Source: JAAYQA01 sp964510345 (GTDB taxonomy: Bacteria; Bacillota; Clostridia; Tissierellales; Peptoniphilaceae). Taken from it: a stretch of DNA of 25,945 nucleotides. Shown here one piece after another: positions 13,563 through 22,196 of this stretch. The notes beneath the pieces were generated by a model. The model saw nothing but the letters and a program-made list of their open reading frames with translations, made no database searches and was not told where the DNA came from. Numbering within the stretch: position 1 is the first letter of the stretch; every line of letters begins with the position of its first letter. A program made the position numbers and the translations under genes. The DNA lies in contig CAZEBB010000029.1 of NCBI GenBank assembly GCA_964510345.1, positions 1-25,945 on the forward strand. Direction: 5' to 3'.

Positions 13563-15401
13563 TTATTTCGGGAAGAACAGGTTCAATAAGCGCTCTTGTG
13601 CGGATTGGGAGTCGCGAGCGGTCATCTGCAGTTTTACATTGGGGACGTCGTCGGTAATGATGGCGTCGACATTGCTCTCCAGGAATTTGATGATCGCCTC
13701 ATCGGTGTTGACGGTCCAGACGACGGATTTTTTGCCGGCTTCGTGGACCTCTTCGATTTTGCTCGGGTTTGCGACACCTTCTTCAAAGATCAGGTAATCG
13801 CCTTCAAGTGCAGAGATGTCGCCGACGGCGAGGAAGTAAATATAGCCGCTCTCCATTTCTTTGTACTTGGACTCAATGTATTGGATGATCTTGTAGTCGA
13901 GCGACACGAGCACGACGTCTTTTTCCATTTCTAATTTGCGGACGAGCGCGATGATGTCGTCGACCATCTTTTCGTCGGCGGTGGAGCCTTTAAGTTCTAA
14001 GAACACCTGAATTTTCCCCTTGGCGGCGAGTAGAAACTCTTCGACCGTGGGGATTTTTTGTGGGTCTTTGACTTTGCCGTGTGGTTCTAGGGTGAGCTTT
14101 TTAATCTCATCCAAACTCAAGTCCTGTGTCTTTTCTGAAACTCCGGCGGCGCGCTTCAAAGTCTGGTCGTGATTGAGAACGTATTGATTGTCTTTGGTGC
14201 GCTGCACGTCCACTTCAGTGAAATCGGCTCCCTGCTCGATGGCGGCATTCAGGCCGGCGAGCGAATTCTCCTGAGCGGAGAAACCGCCGGCGCGATGCGC
14301 GACGATGCGGATATCTTTGTAAGAGGGCAGCAGGTCTTCGAAAAAGTAGCCCAGCGGGACCGCTAGGATCGCCATACCGAGGAGGAGCAGGGCGAGGAGG
14401 CGTAGGGGTTTGCTCGTAAATCGGTCGAGCGCGCTCATCTTGGTCTTTACTTTGAGATTGGGCACCCGCTCGTACAGATGGGCGTATTCAGCGTCGTCTT
14501 TCACCAAGCGGTAGAAGAGCTCCGTCAAAAAGTGGATCTGGAGGGGAATAAAAAGCGTGCTCACGAGAAAGAGTCCGGTGGTCTGCATCATCAGGAGTCC
14601 CAACATGACCGAACGCGCATAGACTCTGTCGAGATCGACTTTCATGGACAGTACACCGATGCCGACCAACCAGAGGATCGCAACGAAAGCGAGGATGAGC
14701 GTGATGATCATGGAGACCCAAAAGTAGGAGCGGTAAATATCGTTCTGATGTCTCTTAAACAGGGTTGCGCTGTTTCGCATCGCGCGGTTGACGTCCATTC
14801 CGCCGATCACCATGAAGTGAAAGGTGAAGATCCAACGGATACTCACGAGGAGAATCAGCAAAACAAGGGCAGCATAGAGCGCGAGATACAGCGGGTTGGC
14901 ATCGATCGCTTCGCTGATAAAGTTCGGGATTTTCACTTTGGAGAGAAAGCTGAGTCCAAAACCTGAGCCCGACAGCGGAATGAAGATGAGCAGGTAGATC
15001 GTAAGAAGGATGCCGCCAAACCCGAACAGCTTGGGCAACAGCTTGATATTCTCTTTCACCAAGGTCAGATAGCTGCTCTCTCCTCTACCCTTGATGACTG
15101 AAGCACTGATGGCGATGAACCCGAAACTCTCAAAGACGATCCCCAGAAAGATCAGGATCAATCCGATCAAAAGTACGCCGAGTCCTTCTTTGGTCAACAG
15201 AAAATCGCGTAAAGTGTTGTTCGTCAGGACGTGTATCCCCGAATTGGCCATCAACTGCCGCGTCAATGCCCAAAACAGGGGGAAGAGCGCGAAGGTGAAA
15301 ATCGGTTTTGTGACGAGCTGATATTTTAATATTCGCGGTATGCTTTGGATGAATCCACGGAGAGTTGCTTTCGTAATCCCCTTCATGCGTCTTTTTTTCA
15401 T
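13563..15401 (-). CDS. Membrane-anchored glycerophosphodiester phosphodiesterase
   Basis: 612 aa. The first about 340 residues form a multi-helix membrane domain of the GPDPase_memb type (for example GLGVLLIGLILIFLGIVFES and LYAALVLLILLVSI). A GDPD TIM-barrel domain follows from about residue 365: IVAHRAGGFSAQENSLAGL, then ADFTEVDVQRTKDNQYVLNHD and FLELKG. These carry the conserved His-Arg, Glu-Asn, Glu-Asp and catalytic His of the family. It should hydrolyse glycerophosphodiesters at the membrane surface to glycerol-3-phosphate and an alcohol. GGAGCAGCAT precedes ATG 15401. It is monocistronic with its own promoter. Confidence 0.9.
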   Translation of the reverse strand: MKKRRMKGITKATLRGFIQSIPRILKYQLVTKPIFTFALFPLFWALTRQLMANSGIHVLTNNTLRDFLLTKEGLGVLLIGLILIFLGIVFESFGFIAISASVIKGRGESSYLTLVKENIKLLPKLFGFGGILLTIYLLIFIPLSGSGFGLSFLSKVKIPNFISEAIDANPLYLALYAALVLLILLVSIRWIFTFHFMVIGGMDVNRAMRNSATLFKRHQNDIYRSYFWVSMIITLILAFVAILWLVGIGVLSMKVDLDRVYARSVMLGLLMMQTTGLFLVSTLFIPLQIHFLTELFYRLVKDDAEYAHLYERVPNLKVKTKMSALDRFTSKPLRLLALLLLGMAILAVPLGYFFEDLLPSYKDIRIVAHRAGGFSAQENSLAGLNAAIEQGADFTEVDVQRTKDNQYVLNHDQTLKRAAGVSEKTQDLSLDEIKKLTLEPHGKVKDPQKIPTVEEFLLAAKGKIQVFLELKGSTADEKMVDDIIALVRKLEMEKDVVLVSLDYKIIQYIESKYKEMESGYIYFLAVGDISALEGDYLIFEEGVANPSKIEEVHEAGKKSVVWTVNTDEAIIKFLESNVDAIITDDVPNVKLQMTARDSQSAQERLLNLFFPK

Positions 15402-15437
15402 ATGCTGCTCCTATACTGTGTTTCGTTCTTTGCCAGT

Positions 15438-15466
15438 ATTATAGCAAATCGAGGAGATATTGTAGA
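15438..15466 (-). promoter_or_regulatory. Promoter of the glycerophosphodiesterase gene
   Basis: Minus-strand TCTACA (15461-15466), 17-nt spacer, perfect TATAAT (15438-15443), about 30 nt before the ribosome site. Confidence 0.7.
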
Positions 15467-15681
15467 GGAATTAATAATATGTATATAACTACATGAAAAA
15501 AGAATAGACTGCGTTGAATGAGCGTTTTCACAAATCCCCCTTGTGAATATATTTCATTTTGAACTGTTGCGTGAAAGGAACTGAATATAAACGAAACCTT
15601 ACTAGGTCATGAGAATGTTTTATTGGCCGTGCCATTTGTTACGTTTCTGATAAAATCGAGGAAAATGGTTATACCTACTCG
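15467..15681. other. Gene-free stretch upstream of the nfnAB promoter
   Basis: Part of a 352-bp divergent intergenic region. It is A/T-rich and holds one inverted repeat, TTCACAA (15527-15533) and TTGTGAA (15541-15547), with a 7-nt centre. No ORF, RNA motif or repeat family recognised. Confidence 0.55.
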
Positions 15682-15711
15682 TTGACAAGGCGAATATATA
15701 TCCCGTATAAT
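15682..15711 (+). promoter_or_regulatory. Consensus promoter of nfnAB
   Basis: Perfect TTGACA (15682-15687), 18-nt spacer, perfect TATAAT (15706-15711). Among the strongest-looking promoters in the window. Confidence 0.85.
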
Positions 15712-15718
15712 GATCGTG

Positions 15719-15736
15719 AGATATCATGTTATATCT
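15719..15736. promoter_or_regulatory. Palindrome at the nfnAB transcription start, possible operator
   Basis: AGATAT (15719-15724) and ATATCT (15731-15736) are perfect inverted arms around CATGTT, beginning at the predicted start site. Location suits a repressor site or a small 5' hairpin. Regulator unknown. Confidence 0.35.
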
Positions 15737-15753
15737 ACGAAAGGAGCGATAGG

Positions 15754-16602
15754 ATGTACAAAGTACTTAAAAAAGACGTGCTGAACGAAAACGTCTATCG
15801 TATGGTCATTGAGGCTCCGCGCATTGCAGCGCGCGCGAAAGCCGGACAGTTCATCATTTTCCGGGTCGACGAATTTAGTGAGAGAGTTCCCCTTACGGTC
15901 GCTGATACGGATACCACAACAGGTGGCGTAACGATTATTTTCCAAATCGTCGGACATGCCACGCAACACTTGGCAGACCTCAATGAAGGTGACTTTGTTC
16001 ACGACTTCGTAGGTCCGCTTGGCAACGCTTCTGAGTTAGAAGGCTACAAACGCGCATGTGTCGTAGGCGGCGGTGTCGGAAATGCGATCGCATATCCGTC
16101 GGCAAAGGCACTGTTTGAGCAAGGCACAAAAGTAGACATCATCGCAGGATTTCGCAGCAAAGACATCGTCATTTTGGAAGAAGAAATGGGCGCTGTTTGC
16201 GACAACCTGTATATTACGACAGATGACGGTACATATGGCGAAAAAGGCTTTGTAACCGACAAACTGAAAGAGCTCATCGAAGCCGGCAACGAATACGACC
16301 TCGTCGTCGCGATCGGACCGGTCATCATGATGAAATTCGTATCCAAAGTCACCGAACCCTATGGCATTAAGACCCTCGTATCCTTAAACCCGATCATGAT
16401 CGACGGAACGGGCATGTGCGGTGGCTGCCGTGTTACGGTTGACAATAAAGTGAAATTTGCTTGTGTTGACGGTCCCGAGTTTGACGGTCACCAAGTTGAT
16501 TACGACGAATTGATGCGCAGAAATACTTCGTATCGTAAAGCGGAAGAGCAAGCGATGGAAGAACACAATTGTGAGATGATGGAAGCGGAGGTTAAAGAAT
16601 GA
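15754..16602 (+). CDS. nfnA: NfnA, ferredoxin-NADP+ reductase/transhydrogenase subunit alpha
   Basis: 282-aa flavin/FeS reductase of the NfnA/SudB (dihydroorotate dehydrogenase electron-transfer subunit) type. The N-terminal beta-barrel binds FAD (ERVPLTVADTD), the middle contains a nucleotide loop VVGGGVGNAIAYPSAKALFEQG, and the C-terminus has the [2Fe-2S] Cys cluster GTGMCGGCR then FACVDGPEFDG. AAGGAG lies seven nucleotides before ATG 15754. It overlaps nfnB by ATGA. Together they couple NADH and reduced ferredoxin to NADPH formation by electron bifurcation in anaerobes. A role as sulfide dehydrogenase or as GltS partner is the alternative, but this gene pair is the classic Nfn order. Confidence 0.92.
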   Translation: MYKVLKKDVLNENVYRMVIEAPRIAARAKAGQFIIFRVDEFSERVPLTVADTDTTTGGVTIIFQIVGHATQHLADLNEGDFVHDFVGPLGNASELEGYKRACVVGGGVGNAIAYPSAKALFEQGTKVDIIAGFRSKDIVILEEEMGAVCDNLYITTDDGTYGEKGFVTDKLKELIEAGNEYDLVVAIGPVIMMKFVSKVTEPYGIKTLVSLNPIMIDGTGMCGGCRVTVDNKVKFACVDGPEFDGHQVDYDELMRRNTSYRKAEEQAMEEHNCEMMEAEVKE

Positions 16603-17999
16603 GCAAGATCAATATGCAAGTCGAAAAAACTCCGATGCCCGTCCAAGATCCAAACGTACGTATTTGTAACTTCGAAGAAGTCGCTACCGGTTACACCGAA
16701 GAAATGGCGATCAGCGAAGCAAAGCGCTGCCTAAACTGCAAACATAAACCATGCGTCAAGGGTTGCCCGGTCAATATCGAGATCCCCGGATTCATCGAAA
16801 AAGTCGCCGAAGGTGACTTCCAAGGTGCTTACGAGATCATTGCCAACACGAACAGCCTGCCGGCGATCACCGGACGCGTCTGCCCGCAAGAATCGCAATG
16901 TGAAGAGCTTTGCGTTCGTGGGATCAAGAACGAGCCGGTCGGCATCGGTCGTTTAGAGCGCTATGTCGCAGACTGGTTCCGCAAAAACGGAACACATCCC
17001 GAGTTTACCGTAAAACCCAATGACCATAAAGTCGCCGTCATCGGGTCCGGCCCCGCAGGACTTACCTGTGCTGCCGACCTCGCGAAGATGGGCTACAAAG
17101 TCACCGTATTAGAAGCGTTCCACATTGCCGGTGGCGTACTGGTGTACGGGATTCCCGAATTCCGTCTGCCGAAGGCGATCGTGCAAGAAGAAATCGACAA
17201 CCTCGGCCGCATGGGCGTAGAAGTGGAGAGAAACGTCGTCGTCGGCAAGACGATCTCTGTTGATGACCTTATGGACGAAGAAGGCTACTCGGCCGTATTC
17301 ATCGGCTCCGGTGCCGGACTTCCCCGCTTCTTGGGCATTCCGGGCGAAAACATGGTCGGCGTATACTCGGCCAATGAATACCTCACCCGTAACAACCTCA
17401 TGAAAGCGTACGACCAACTGCACGACACACCGATCAACCGCGTAAAGAAAATCGCGATCGTCGGCGCAGGAAACGTCGCCATGGACGCCGCGAGAACCGC
17501 GAAACGCTTAGGCGGAGAAGAAGTCTACATCGTGTATCGCCGTAGTTTCGAAGAAATGCCGGCAAGAAAAGAAGAAGTCGAGCACGCGGAAGAAGAAGGC
17601 ATTATCTTCCACAACCTGACCAACCCCATCGAAATTTTCGGAGACGAAAAGGGTGTTGTCACCGGTATGGAATGCGTGAAGATGAGCCTCGGTGAGCCGG
17701 ACGAATCCGGACGCAGACGCCCGATCGAGATCCCGGGATCCAACTACAAGATCGACCTCGATGCCGTGATCATCGCGGTCGGTACCTCGCCGAACCCGTT
17801 GATCCGCAACACGACGGAAGGTCTGGAAACCAACAAGAACGGTACCCTGATCACCGACGACAAAGCCGCTTGCAGCCGCGAAGGCATCTACGCAGGTGGA
17901 GACGCCGTCACCGGTGCTGCGACCGTTATTCAGGCGATGGGTGCAGGGAAACTTGCTGCCGTTTCCATCGACGAATACATCAAGAACAAGTTCAAATAA
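16599..17999 (+). CDS. nfnB: NfnB, NADPH-binding subunit (glutamate synthase small-subunit-like)
   Basis: 466-aa protein. The N-terminal [4Fe-4S] motif is RCLNCKHKPCVKGCPVNIEIPGF, and more cysteines follow in GRVCPQESQCEELC. FAD site: KVAVIGSGPAGLTCAADLAKMG. NAD(P)H site: KIAIVGAGNVAMDAARTAKRLG. The C-terminal GIYAGGDAVTGAATVIQAMGAGKLAA closes the FAD fold. It was often annotated gltA or homotetrameric glutamate synthase. Its ATG overlaps the nfnA stop. A terminator follows. Confidence 0.93.
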   Translation: MSKINMQVEKTPMPVQDPNVRICNFEEVATGYTEEMAISEAKRCLNCKHKPCVKGCPVNIEIPGFIEKVAEGDFQGAYEIIANTNSLPAITGRVCPQESQCEELCVRGIKNEPVGIGRLERYVADWFRKNGTHPEFTVKPNDHKVAVIGSGPAGLTCAADLAKMGYKVTVLEAFHIAGGVLVYGIPEFRLPKAIVQEEIDNLGRMGVEVERNVVVGKTISVDDLMDEEGYSAVFIGSGAGLPRFLGIPGENMVGVYSANEYLTRNNLMKAYDQLHDTPINRVKKIAIVGAGNVAMDAARTAKRLGGEEVYIVYRRSFEEMPARKEEVEHAEEEGIIFHNLTNPIEIFGDEKGVVTGMECVKMSLGEPDESGRRRPIEIPGSNYKIDLDAVIIAVGTSPNPLIRNTTEGLETNKNGTLITDDKAACSREGIYAGGDAVTGAATVIQAMGAGKLAAVSIDEYIKNKFK

Positions 18000-18010
18000 G
18001 AGTAAATGTT

Positions 18011-18039
18011 GAGAGGCCTGCAAGGGCCTCTCTTTTTTT
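18011..18039 (+). terminator. Terminator of nfnAB
   Basis: GAGAGGCC (18011-18018) pairs with GGCCTCTC (18025-18032), then seven T. Confidence 0.93.
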
Positions 18040-18120
18040 GGAATGCTTTGATCCATGTTAACCTTGAAATATCTGTATTTATGGTTGTAGATTGACTATG
18101 ATTGACCATACACAATAAAA

Positions 18121-18149
18121 TTGACCGATATGCATTTGTACAGTATACT
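18121..18149 (+). promoter_or_regulatory. Promoter of the flavoprotein reductase gene
   Basis: TTGACC (18121-18126), 17-nt spacer, TATACT (18144-18149). The -35 is part of the third of three ATTGAC units (18091, 18101, 18120). Confidence 0.8.
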
Positions 18150-18178
18150 GGAACTATCAAAACAAGGGAGGGATTCTC

Positions 18179-19996
18179 ATGAGAAACATGAAAAAATCGC
18201 TTGCGTTTCTCCTAGTGCTTGTGATGTTGTTGGCGGCTTGTCAGCCGACGGCGGTGGCACCGGAGAAAGAAGCGACGGACACTGCAACCGAAGCGGCAGC
18301 GACGGAAGCTACGGCAACCGAAGCGGCATCCACCGAAGGCACAGCGCCTGTCAGCGGTACATACCAGGGAGAAGGCGCCGGAAAATACGGACCTTTCAAA
18401 GTTGATGTGACGCTCACAGACTCTGCGATTACGGACATCAAAGTAACAGAAAGCCAAGAATCCGGCTTTACCGCACCGGTGATCGCGGAAATGATCGGCG
18501 ATATGATCGCGACGAACTCTGCCGATGTAGATGCTGTCACAGGGGCAACCCTGACGAGCTTCGCATTACGCAATGCCGTCAACAAAGCGATCGAAGCTGC
18601 GGGCGTGACACTCGTCGCCCATGAAAGCGCAGAAACGGAAAAAGTTTTTGAAGATGTTGAGACGGATATCGTCGTCGTCGGAGCCGGCGGAGCGGGCTTG
18701 TCCTCTGCGATCGAAGCGACGCAAAATGGCGCAAAAGTCATCGTCGTTGAAAAGAACGGCTTTATGGGTGGAAACACCAACTACGCGACCGGCGGAATGA
18801 ACGCAGCCGGCACGCCGTATCAGGAAGCCGAAGGGATTGAAGACTCCCCCGAGCTGTACTATTCCGATACGATGAAGGGCGGCAAGGACATGAACGACCC
18901 CGAGCTGCTCAAGACCTTGACCGAACAGTCGGCGCCGGCACTGGAATGGCTGGAATCGATCGGCGCAGACATGAAGGAAGTCGGCCGAAGCGGCGGGCAG
19001 AGCGTCAACCGCATCCACAAAGGACCGGAAGGCATGCCGATCGGGACCCACCTGATGGATGTCTTCGCGAAGAATGTCGACGAACTTGGCATCGACGTAC
19101 GCCTCTATACGAAAGCGGTTGAGATCTCGCATGAAGGCAATAAGGTGACCGGCATTCGCGTCGAAACGAAAGACGGCCAAAATTATGCCATCAACGCAAA
19201 AGCGGTCATCCTCGCAAGCGGCGGGTTCGGAGCGAATCCGGAACTCGTAGAAAAATACAATCCGAACCTCAAAGGTTTCGGCACAACGAACACCCCGGGA
19301 GCCACCGGTGACGCATTAGCGCTGGTTGAGCCGCTGAATGTCGCGCTGACGGATATCGAACAAATCCAAACGCACCCGACGGTCGTACCGAAAGTCAATG
19401 AAATGATCACCGAAGGCGTACGCGGCGACGGAGCGATCCTCGTCAATCGCGCAGGGGAGCGCTTCACGGATGAACTCTTAACCCGTGACGTCGTATCCAA
19501 AGCGATTCTTGACCAAGAAGGCGGCACGGCGTTCCTGATTCTCGACAAACAAGTCTTTGAAGCCACCACCACCTACAAGAAATATCTTGAGCAAGGCTTC
19601 TTAAAAGAAGGCGCAACGCTTGCGGACATCGCCGGCATCATCGGATGTGATGCAGCGACCCTGGAAGCGACCGTCATGACGTACAATGAAGGCGTAGAAG
19701 CAAAGAACGACGCGGTCTTCGGACGTACCTCGCTGGATGTTGCACTGACAGAGGCCCCCTACTATACGGTAGAGATCGCACCTGCAATTCACCACACCAT
19801 GGGTGGCGTGAAGATCGATACGAGTGCGGAAGTCATCAACACAGACGGCACACCGATCGAAGGACTCTTTGCAGCCGGTGAAGTCACCGGTGGCGTACAC
19901 GGCGGAAACCGCATCGGCGGAAACGCTGTGACCGACATCGTCGTCTTCGGACGCATCTCCGGTAAGAGTGCGGCAGAATTTATCAAAGGCGAATAA
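18179..19996 (+). CDS. Secreted FMN/FAD lipoprotein reductase (fumarate/urocanate reductase type)
   Basis: 605 aa. Signal peptide ends LLAAC with lipidated Cys21, followed by a low-complexity Ala/Thr/Glu linker to about residue 55. An FMN-binding domain follows; its DAVTGATLTS motif is the usual ApbE attachment site for covalent FMN. From about residue 160 the FAD domain begins (TDIVVVGAGGAGLSSAIEA) and includes GGNTNYATGGMNAAGT and the C-terminal GLFAAGEVTGGVHGGNRIGGNA. This is the architecture of extracellular flavin reductases in the FrdA/UrdA family, which pass electrons to fumarate, urocanate or similar enoates. Ribosome site AGGGAGGG. The acceptor is not set by sequence. Confidence 0.9.
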   Translation: MRNMKKSLAFLLVLVMLLAACQPTAVAPEKEATDTATEAAATEATATEAASTEGTAPVSGTYQGEGAGKYGPFKVDVTLTDSAITDIKVTESQESGFTAPVIAEMIGDMIATNSADVDAVTGATLTSFALRNAVNKAIEAAGVTLVAHESAETEKVFEDVETDIVVVGAGGAGLSSAIEATQNGAKVIVVEKNGFMGGNTNYATGGMNAAGTPYQEAEGIEDSPELYYSDTMKGGKDMNDPELLKTLTEQSAPALEWLESIGADMKEVGRSGGQSVNRIHKGPEGMPIGTHLMDVFAKNVDELGIDVRLYTKAVEISHEGNKVTGIRVETKDGQNYAINAKAVILASGGFGANPELVEKYNPNLKGFGTTNTPGATGDALALVEPLNVALTDIEQIQTHPTVVPKVNEMITEGVRGDGAILVNRAGERFTDELLTRDVVSKAILDQEGGTAFLILDKQVFEATTTYKKYLEQGFLKEGATLADIAGIIGCDAATLEATVMTYNEGVEAKNDAVFGRTSLDVALTEAPYYTVEIAPAIHHTMGGVKIDTSAEVINTDGTPIEGLFAAGEVTGGVHGGNRIGGNAVTDIVVFGRISGKSAAEFIKGE

Positions 19997-20005
19997 TCAC
20001 AAGTC

Positions 20006-20038
20006 AAAAAAGATCGTCCGATTTCGGGCGATCTTTTT
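20006..20038 (+). terminator. Terminator of the flavoprotein reductase gene
   Basis: AAAAAGATCG (20006-20015) pairs with CGATCTTTTT; inner TCC/GGG continues the stem around a short loop. Confidence 0.88.
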
Positions 20039-20041
20039 ATG

Positions 20042-20070
20042 TCGACGTACCGTAGGAAAACTGATAGAAT
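20042..20070 (+). promoter_or_regulatory. Candidate promoter of the alpha/beta hydrolase gene
   Basis: TCGACG (20042-20047), 17-nt spacer, TAGAAT (20065-20070); GAGG ribosome site six nucleotides before ATG 20106. Confidence 0.5.
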
Positions 20071-20105
20071 ACTAGGATACAAATACAAAGATAACGAGGC
20101 ACAGT

Positions 20106-21185
20106 ATGAGTGAAATCCTAAAACCAAAGAAGAAGAGAAGTCGCGCACCGCTGATCGTGATAGCGCTGATCCTAATTATGATTGGCACAGCGGCACTGAC
20201 ATGGGCGCTGTACGATCAGGAGTACGAAATTCGAAGAGAAACCGACCCGAATCGCAATGTGTATCTGCTCCCGGACGAATTGAAAGACATCGACAATGTA
20301 GAGCACAAATTCAAAAATAATCGTGGCGACGAGTTGGCGGGGCGATATTACACCCTAAAGGGCAGCAACGCACCACAAGCCTTAATCGTGTTTGCCCACA
20401 GCTTCGGAGCCGGACATTACCCGAATCTGGCGGAGATTCGCGAACTGGTGAAAGCGAATTTTGCCGTCTTCGCATATGACGCAACCGGTACAGGAAAAAG
20501 CGGCGGCGAGGATATTGTCGGCTTCCCGCAAGCGGTCTACGACCTCCGCGCGGCATTGGACTATGTGAAAACGCAGCCCGATATGGCGCGGCTCAAACTC
20601 GGCCTCTACGGACACGGCTGGGGCGGGTATGCGGTCACGGCGATCCTCAATGAAGACTATCCCATCAAGGCGGTGGTCGACATCGCAGGACCGTACAGCT
20701 CCCGAGCGTTCTTTATCGAAGACTCCAAGAAGAGCGTCAGTACGCTGGCGTACTCCTTCTTCCCCTTTATCACTTTTGTTGAAAAAGAAAAGTTTGACAT
20801 CGTATCCTCGTACAGCGGGATCGACGGGATCAACGGAAAAGGAATCCCCGTCCTCTCGATGCACTCCAAAGACGACAAACAATCGCCCTATGCAGCGGGT
20901 TTGCCGAAAAAGGAAAGCAAGATCACGAATACCAAAGTCGTATTCAAGACCTTTGAAGACCGCGGACACGACCTGATCCTCTCCGACGACGCGCGCGCCT
21001 ACCAAACCGAAGTGCTCAACGGCATGATCGAGATCCTGAAAGCACACGACGGTTGGCCGCCGGCCGAGCTCATGAAAGAGTATACCGACAAAGTCGACCG
21101 CGAGCGGCTCAATACCGCCGACCCCGCACTGATGCACGAGATCATCAACTTCTATACGTACAATATCTGCAATACATGAGGCTAG
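20106..21185 (+). CDS. Membrane-anchored alpha/beta-hydrolase fold protein, degenerate nucleophile; possible C-terminal Sec
   Basis: Signal anchor: basic KPKKKRSRAP then a helix (about 15-34), with the hydrolase domain outside. The fold is clear: IVFAHSFGAGH (oxyanion strand), FAVFAYDATGTGKSGG, LGLYGHGWGGYAV, PVLSMHSKDDK and DRGHDL. The nucleophile elbow reads G-H-G171-W-G instead of G-x-S-x-G, while acidic residues D256-D257 and H288 remain, so ordinary serine-hydrolase chemistry is not expected. The frame ends C355-N-T, TGA (21177-21179), GGC, TAG. A perfect hairpin 12 nt after the TGA has a GT loop at +18/+19, the same geometry as the sao UGAs. If decoded, the protein ends CNTUG (359 aa) with a CxxU motif. 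With UGA as stop it is 357 aa. I give the extent including Sec; the Sec call itself is low-to-moderate confidence. Confidence 0.62.
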
Positions 21186-21190
21186 GGTGA

Positions 21191-21204
21191 TTGAGAGTTC
21201 TCAA
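21191..21204 (+). promoter_or_regulatory. SECIS-like hairpin after the hydrolase UGA
   Basis: TTGAGAGTTCTCAA: perfect 6-bp stem, GT loop 18-19 nt after the UGA ending at 21179. No T-run follows; the real terminator is a separate hairpin at 21220. Confidence 0.4.
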
Positions 21205-21219
21205 AGATTGCGAGCATTC

Positions 21220-21245
21220 AAAAAGCGCCAATGCGGCGCTTTTTT
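21220..21245. terminator. Bidirectional terminator between hydrolase and ABC ATPase
   Basis: AAAAAGCGCC (21220-21229) pairs with GGCGCTTTTT (21235-21244); A-tract on one side and T-tract on the other serve both convergent genes. Confidence 0.92.
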
Positions 21246-21251
21246 CGTGCT

Positions 21252-22196
21252 CTATTTCCGGATTTGTTGTTCGTCGTAGACGACGTGGACGGCATCGCCC
21301 ACGGCGCGGGGTGGGGTGCGTCCGTCGTTGAGCGTTTCAATCAGCACGGTGTGCCCGCCGACGAGAGCATCGTAGAGGATGCGGTCGCCGCGGAAGTGGA
21401 CGCCTTCGATGACGGCAGGGGTACCCTCGTCGGCAAAGCGGATGCGCTGCGGGCGAATATAGGTTTCGTCTTCGGTATCCAGAAGCGAGGCTTCGCCGAT
21501 AAACGAGAGCGAGAAGGTGGAATTCGGCGCTTCGTACAGCTCCTGTGGCGTGCCTTCCTGGATCAACGTTCCCTTCTCCATCAGCAGGATGCGGTCGGCC
21601 AGGGCGAAGGCTTCGTCCTGGTCGTGCGTGACGAAGATGGTCGTCAGATTGAAGTGCTTCTGCAGTCGGCTGATCTCCTCACGCATCTGCACGCGGAGTT
21701 TAGCGTCCAGATTGGAGAGGGGCTCATCTAAGAGCAGCACCTTGGGGTTCAGCACGAGGCTTCGTGCGAGCGCGACGCGTTGCTGCTGCCCGCCGCTGAG
21801 CTCGCTGATGCGCTTCTGTGCCTGATCCTCCAAGCGAACGAGTGCGAGATACGCCAAGCTCTCCTCTTTCGCTTTTTGGCGAGGCATCTTGCGGAATTTC
21901 AAGCCATACATGACATTTTCCAGCACGCTCATATGCGGAAAGAGTCCGTAGGACTGAAACACGGTGGACACGGGGCGCAGGTGCGGCGGGAGGTGGGTAA
22001 TATCGTCACCGTCCAGTTTGATTTCACCTTGGATGCCGTCTAAAAAGCCGCCGATCGCGCGCAGAACGGTCGTCTTTCCGCAGCCACTCGGGCCGAGGAT
22101 GCAGATGAGCTCGCCCTCCTTCGCTTGAAACGAGAAGTCCTTCACCGCGTACATTTGGCCATATTGTTTAGTCAGTTGATTCACTTCAAGAAACAC
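21252..22196 (-). CDS. ABC transporter ATPase, Fe(III)/polyamine-type (FbpC-like)
   Basis: 314 aa. Motifs: LGPSGCGKTT (Walker A), FQSYGLFPHMSVLENV (Q-loop), LSGGQQQR (signature), VLLLDEP (Walker B), VTHDQDEA (H-loop), then a C-terminal TOBE-like regulatory tail. GTG start at 22196 overlaps the permease stop and has AGGAGG eight bases upstream. Together with the next two genes it forms an importer of the ferric iron (FbpABC) or 2-aminoethylphosphonate class. Order on the minus strand is binding protein, permease, ATPase. Substrate is not resolved from sequence. Confidence 0.92.
   Translation of the reverse strand: MFLEVNQLTKQYGQMYAVKDFSFQAKEGELICILGPSGCGKTTVLRAIGGFLDGIQGEIKLDGDDITHLPPHLRPVSTVFQSYGLFPHMSVLENVMYGLKFRKMPRQKAKEESLAYLALVRLEDQAQKRISELSGGQQQRVALARSLVLNPKVLLLDEPLSNLDAKLRVQMREEISRLQKHFNLTTIFVTHDQDEAFALADRILLMEKGTLIQEGTPQELYEAPNSTFSLSFIGEASLLDTEDETYIRPQRIRFADEGTPAVIEGVHFRGDRILYDALVGGHTVLIETLNDGRTPPRAVGDAVHVVYDEQQIRK

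Noticed and set aside
15527..15547. Rex-type redox operator upstream of nfnAB
   Set aside because: Arms are in the opposite order (TTCACAA...TTGTGAA) and with a 7-nt centre; the Rex site is TTGTGAA-N4-TTCACAA as I recall it.
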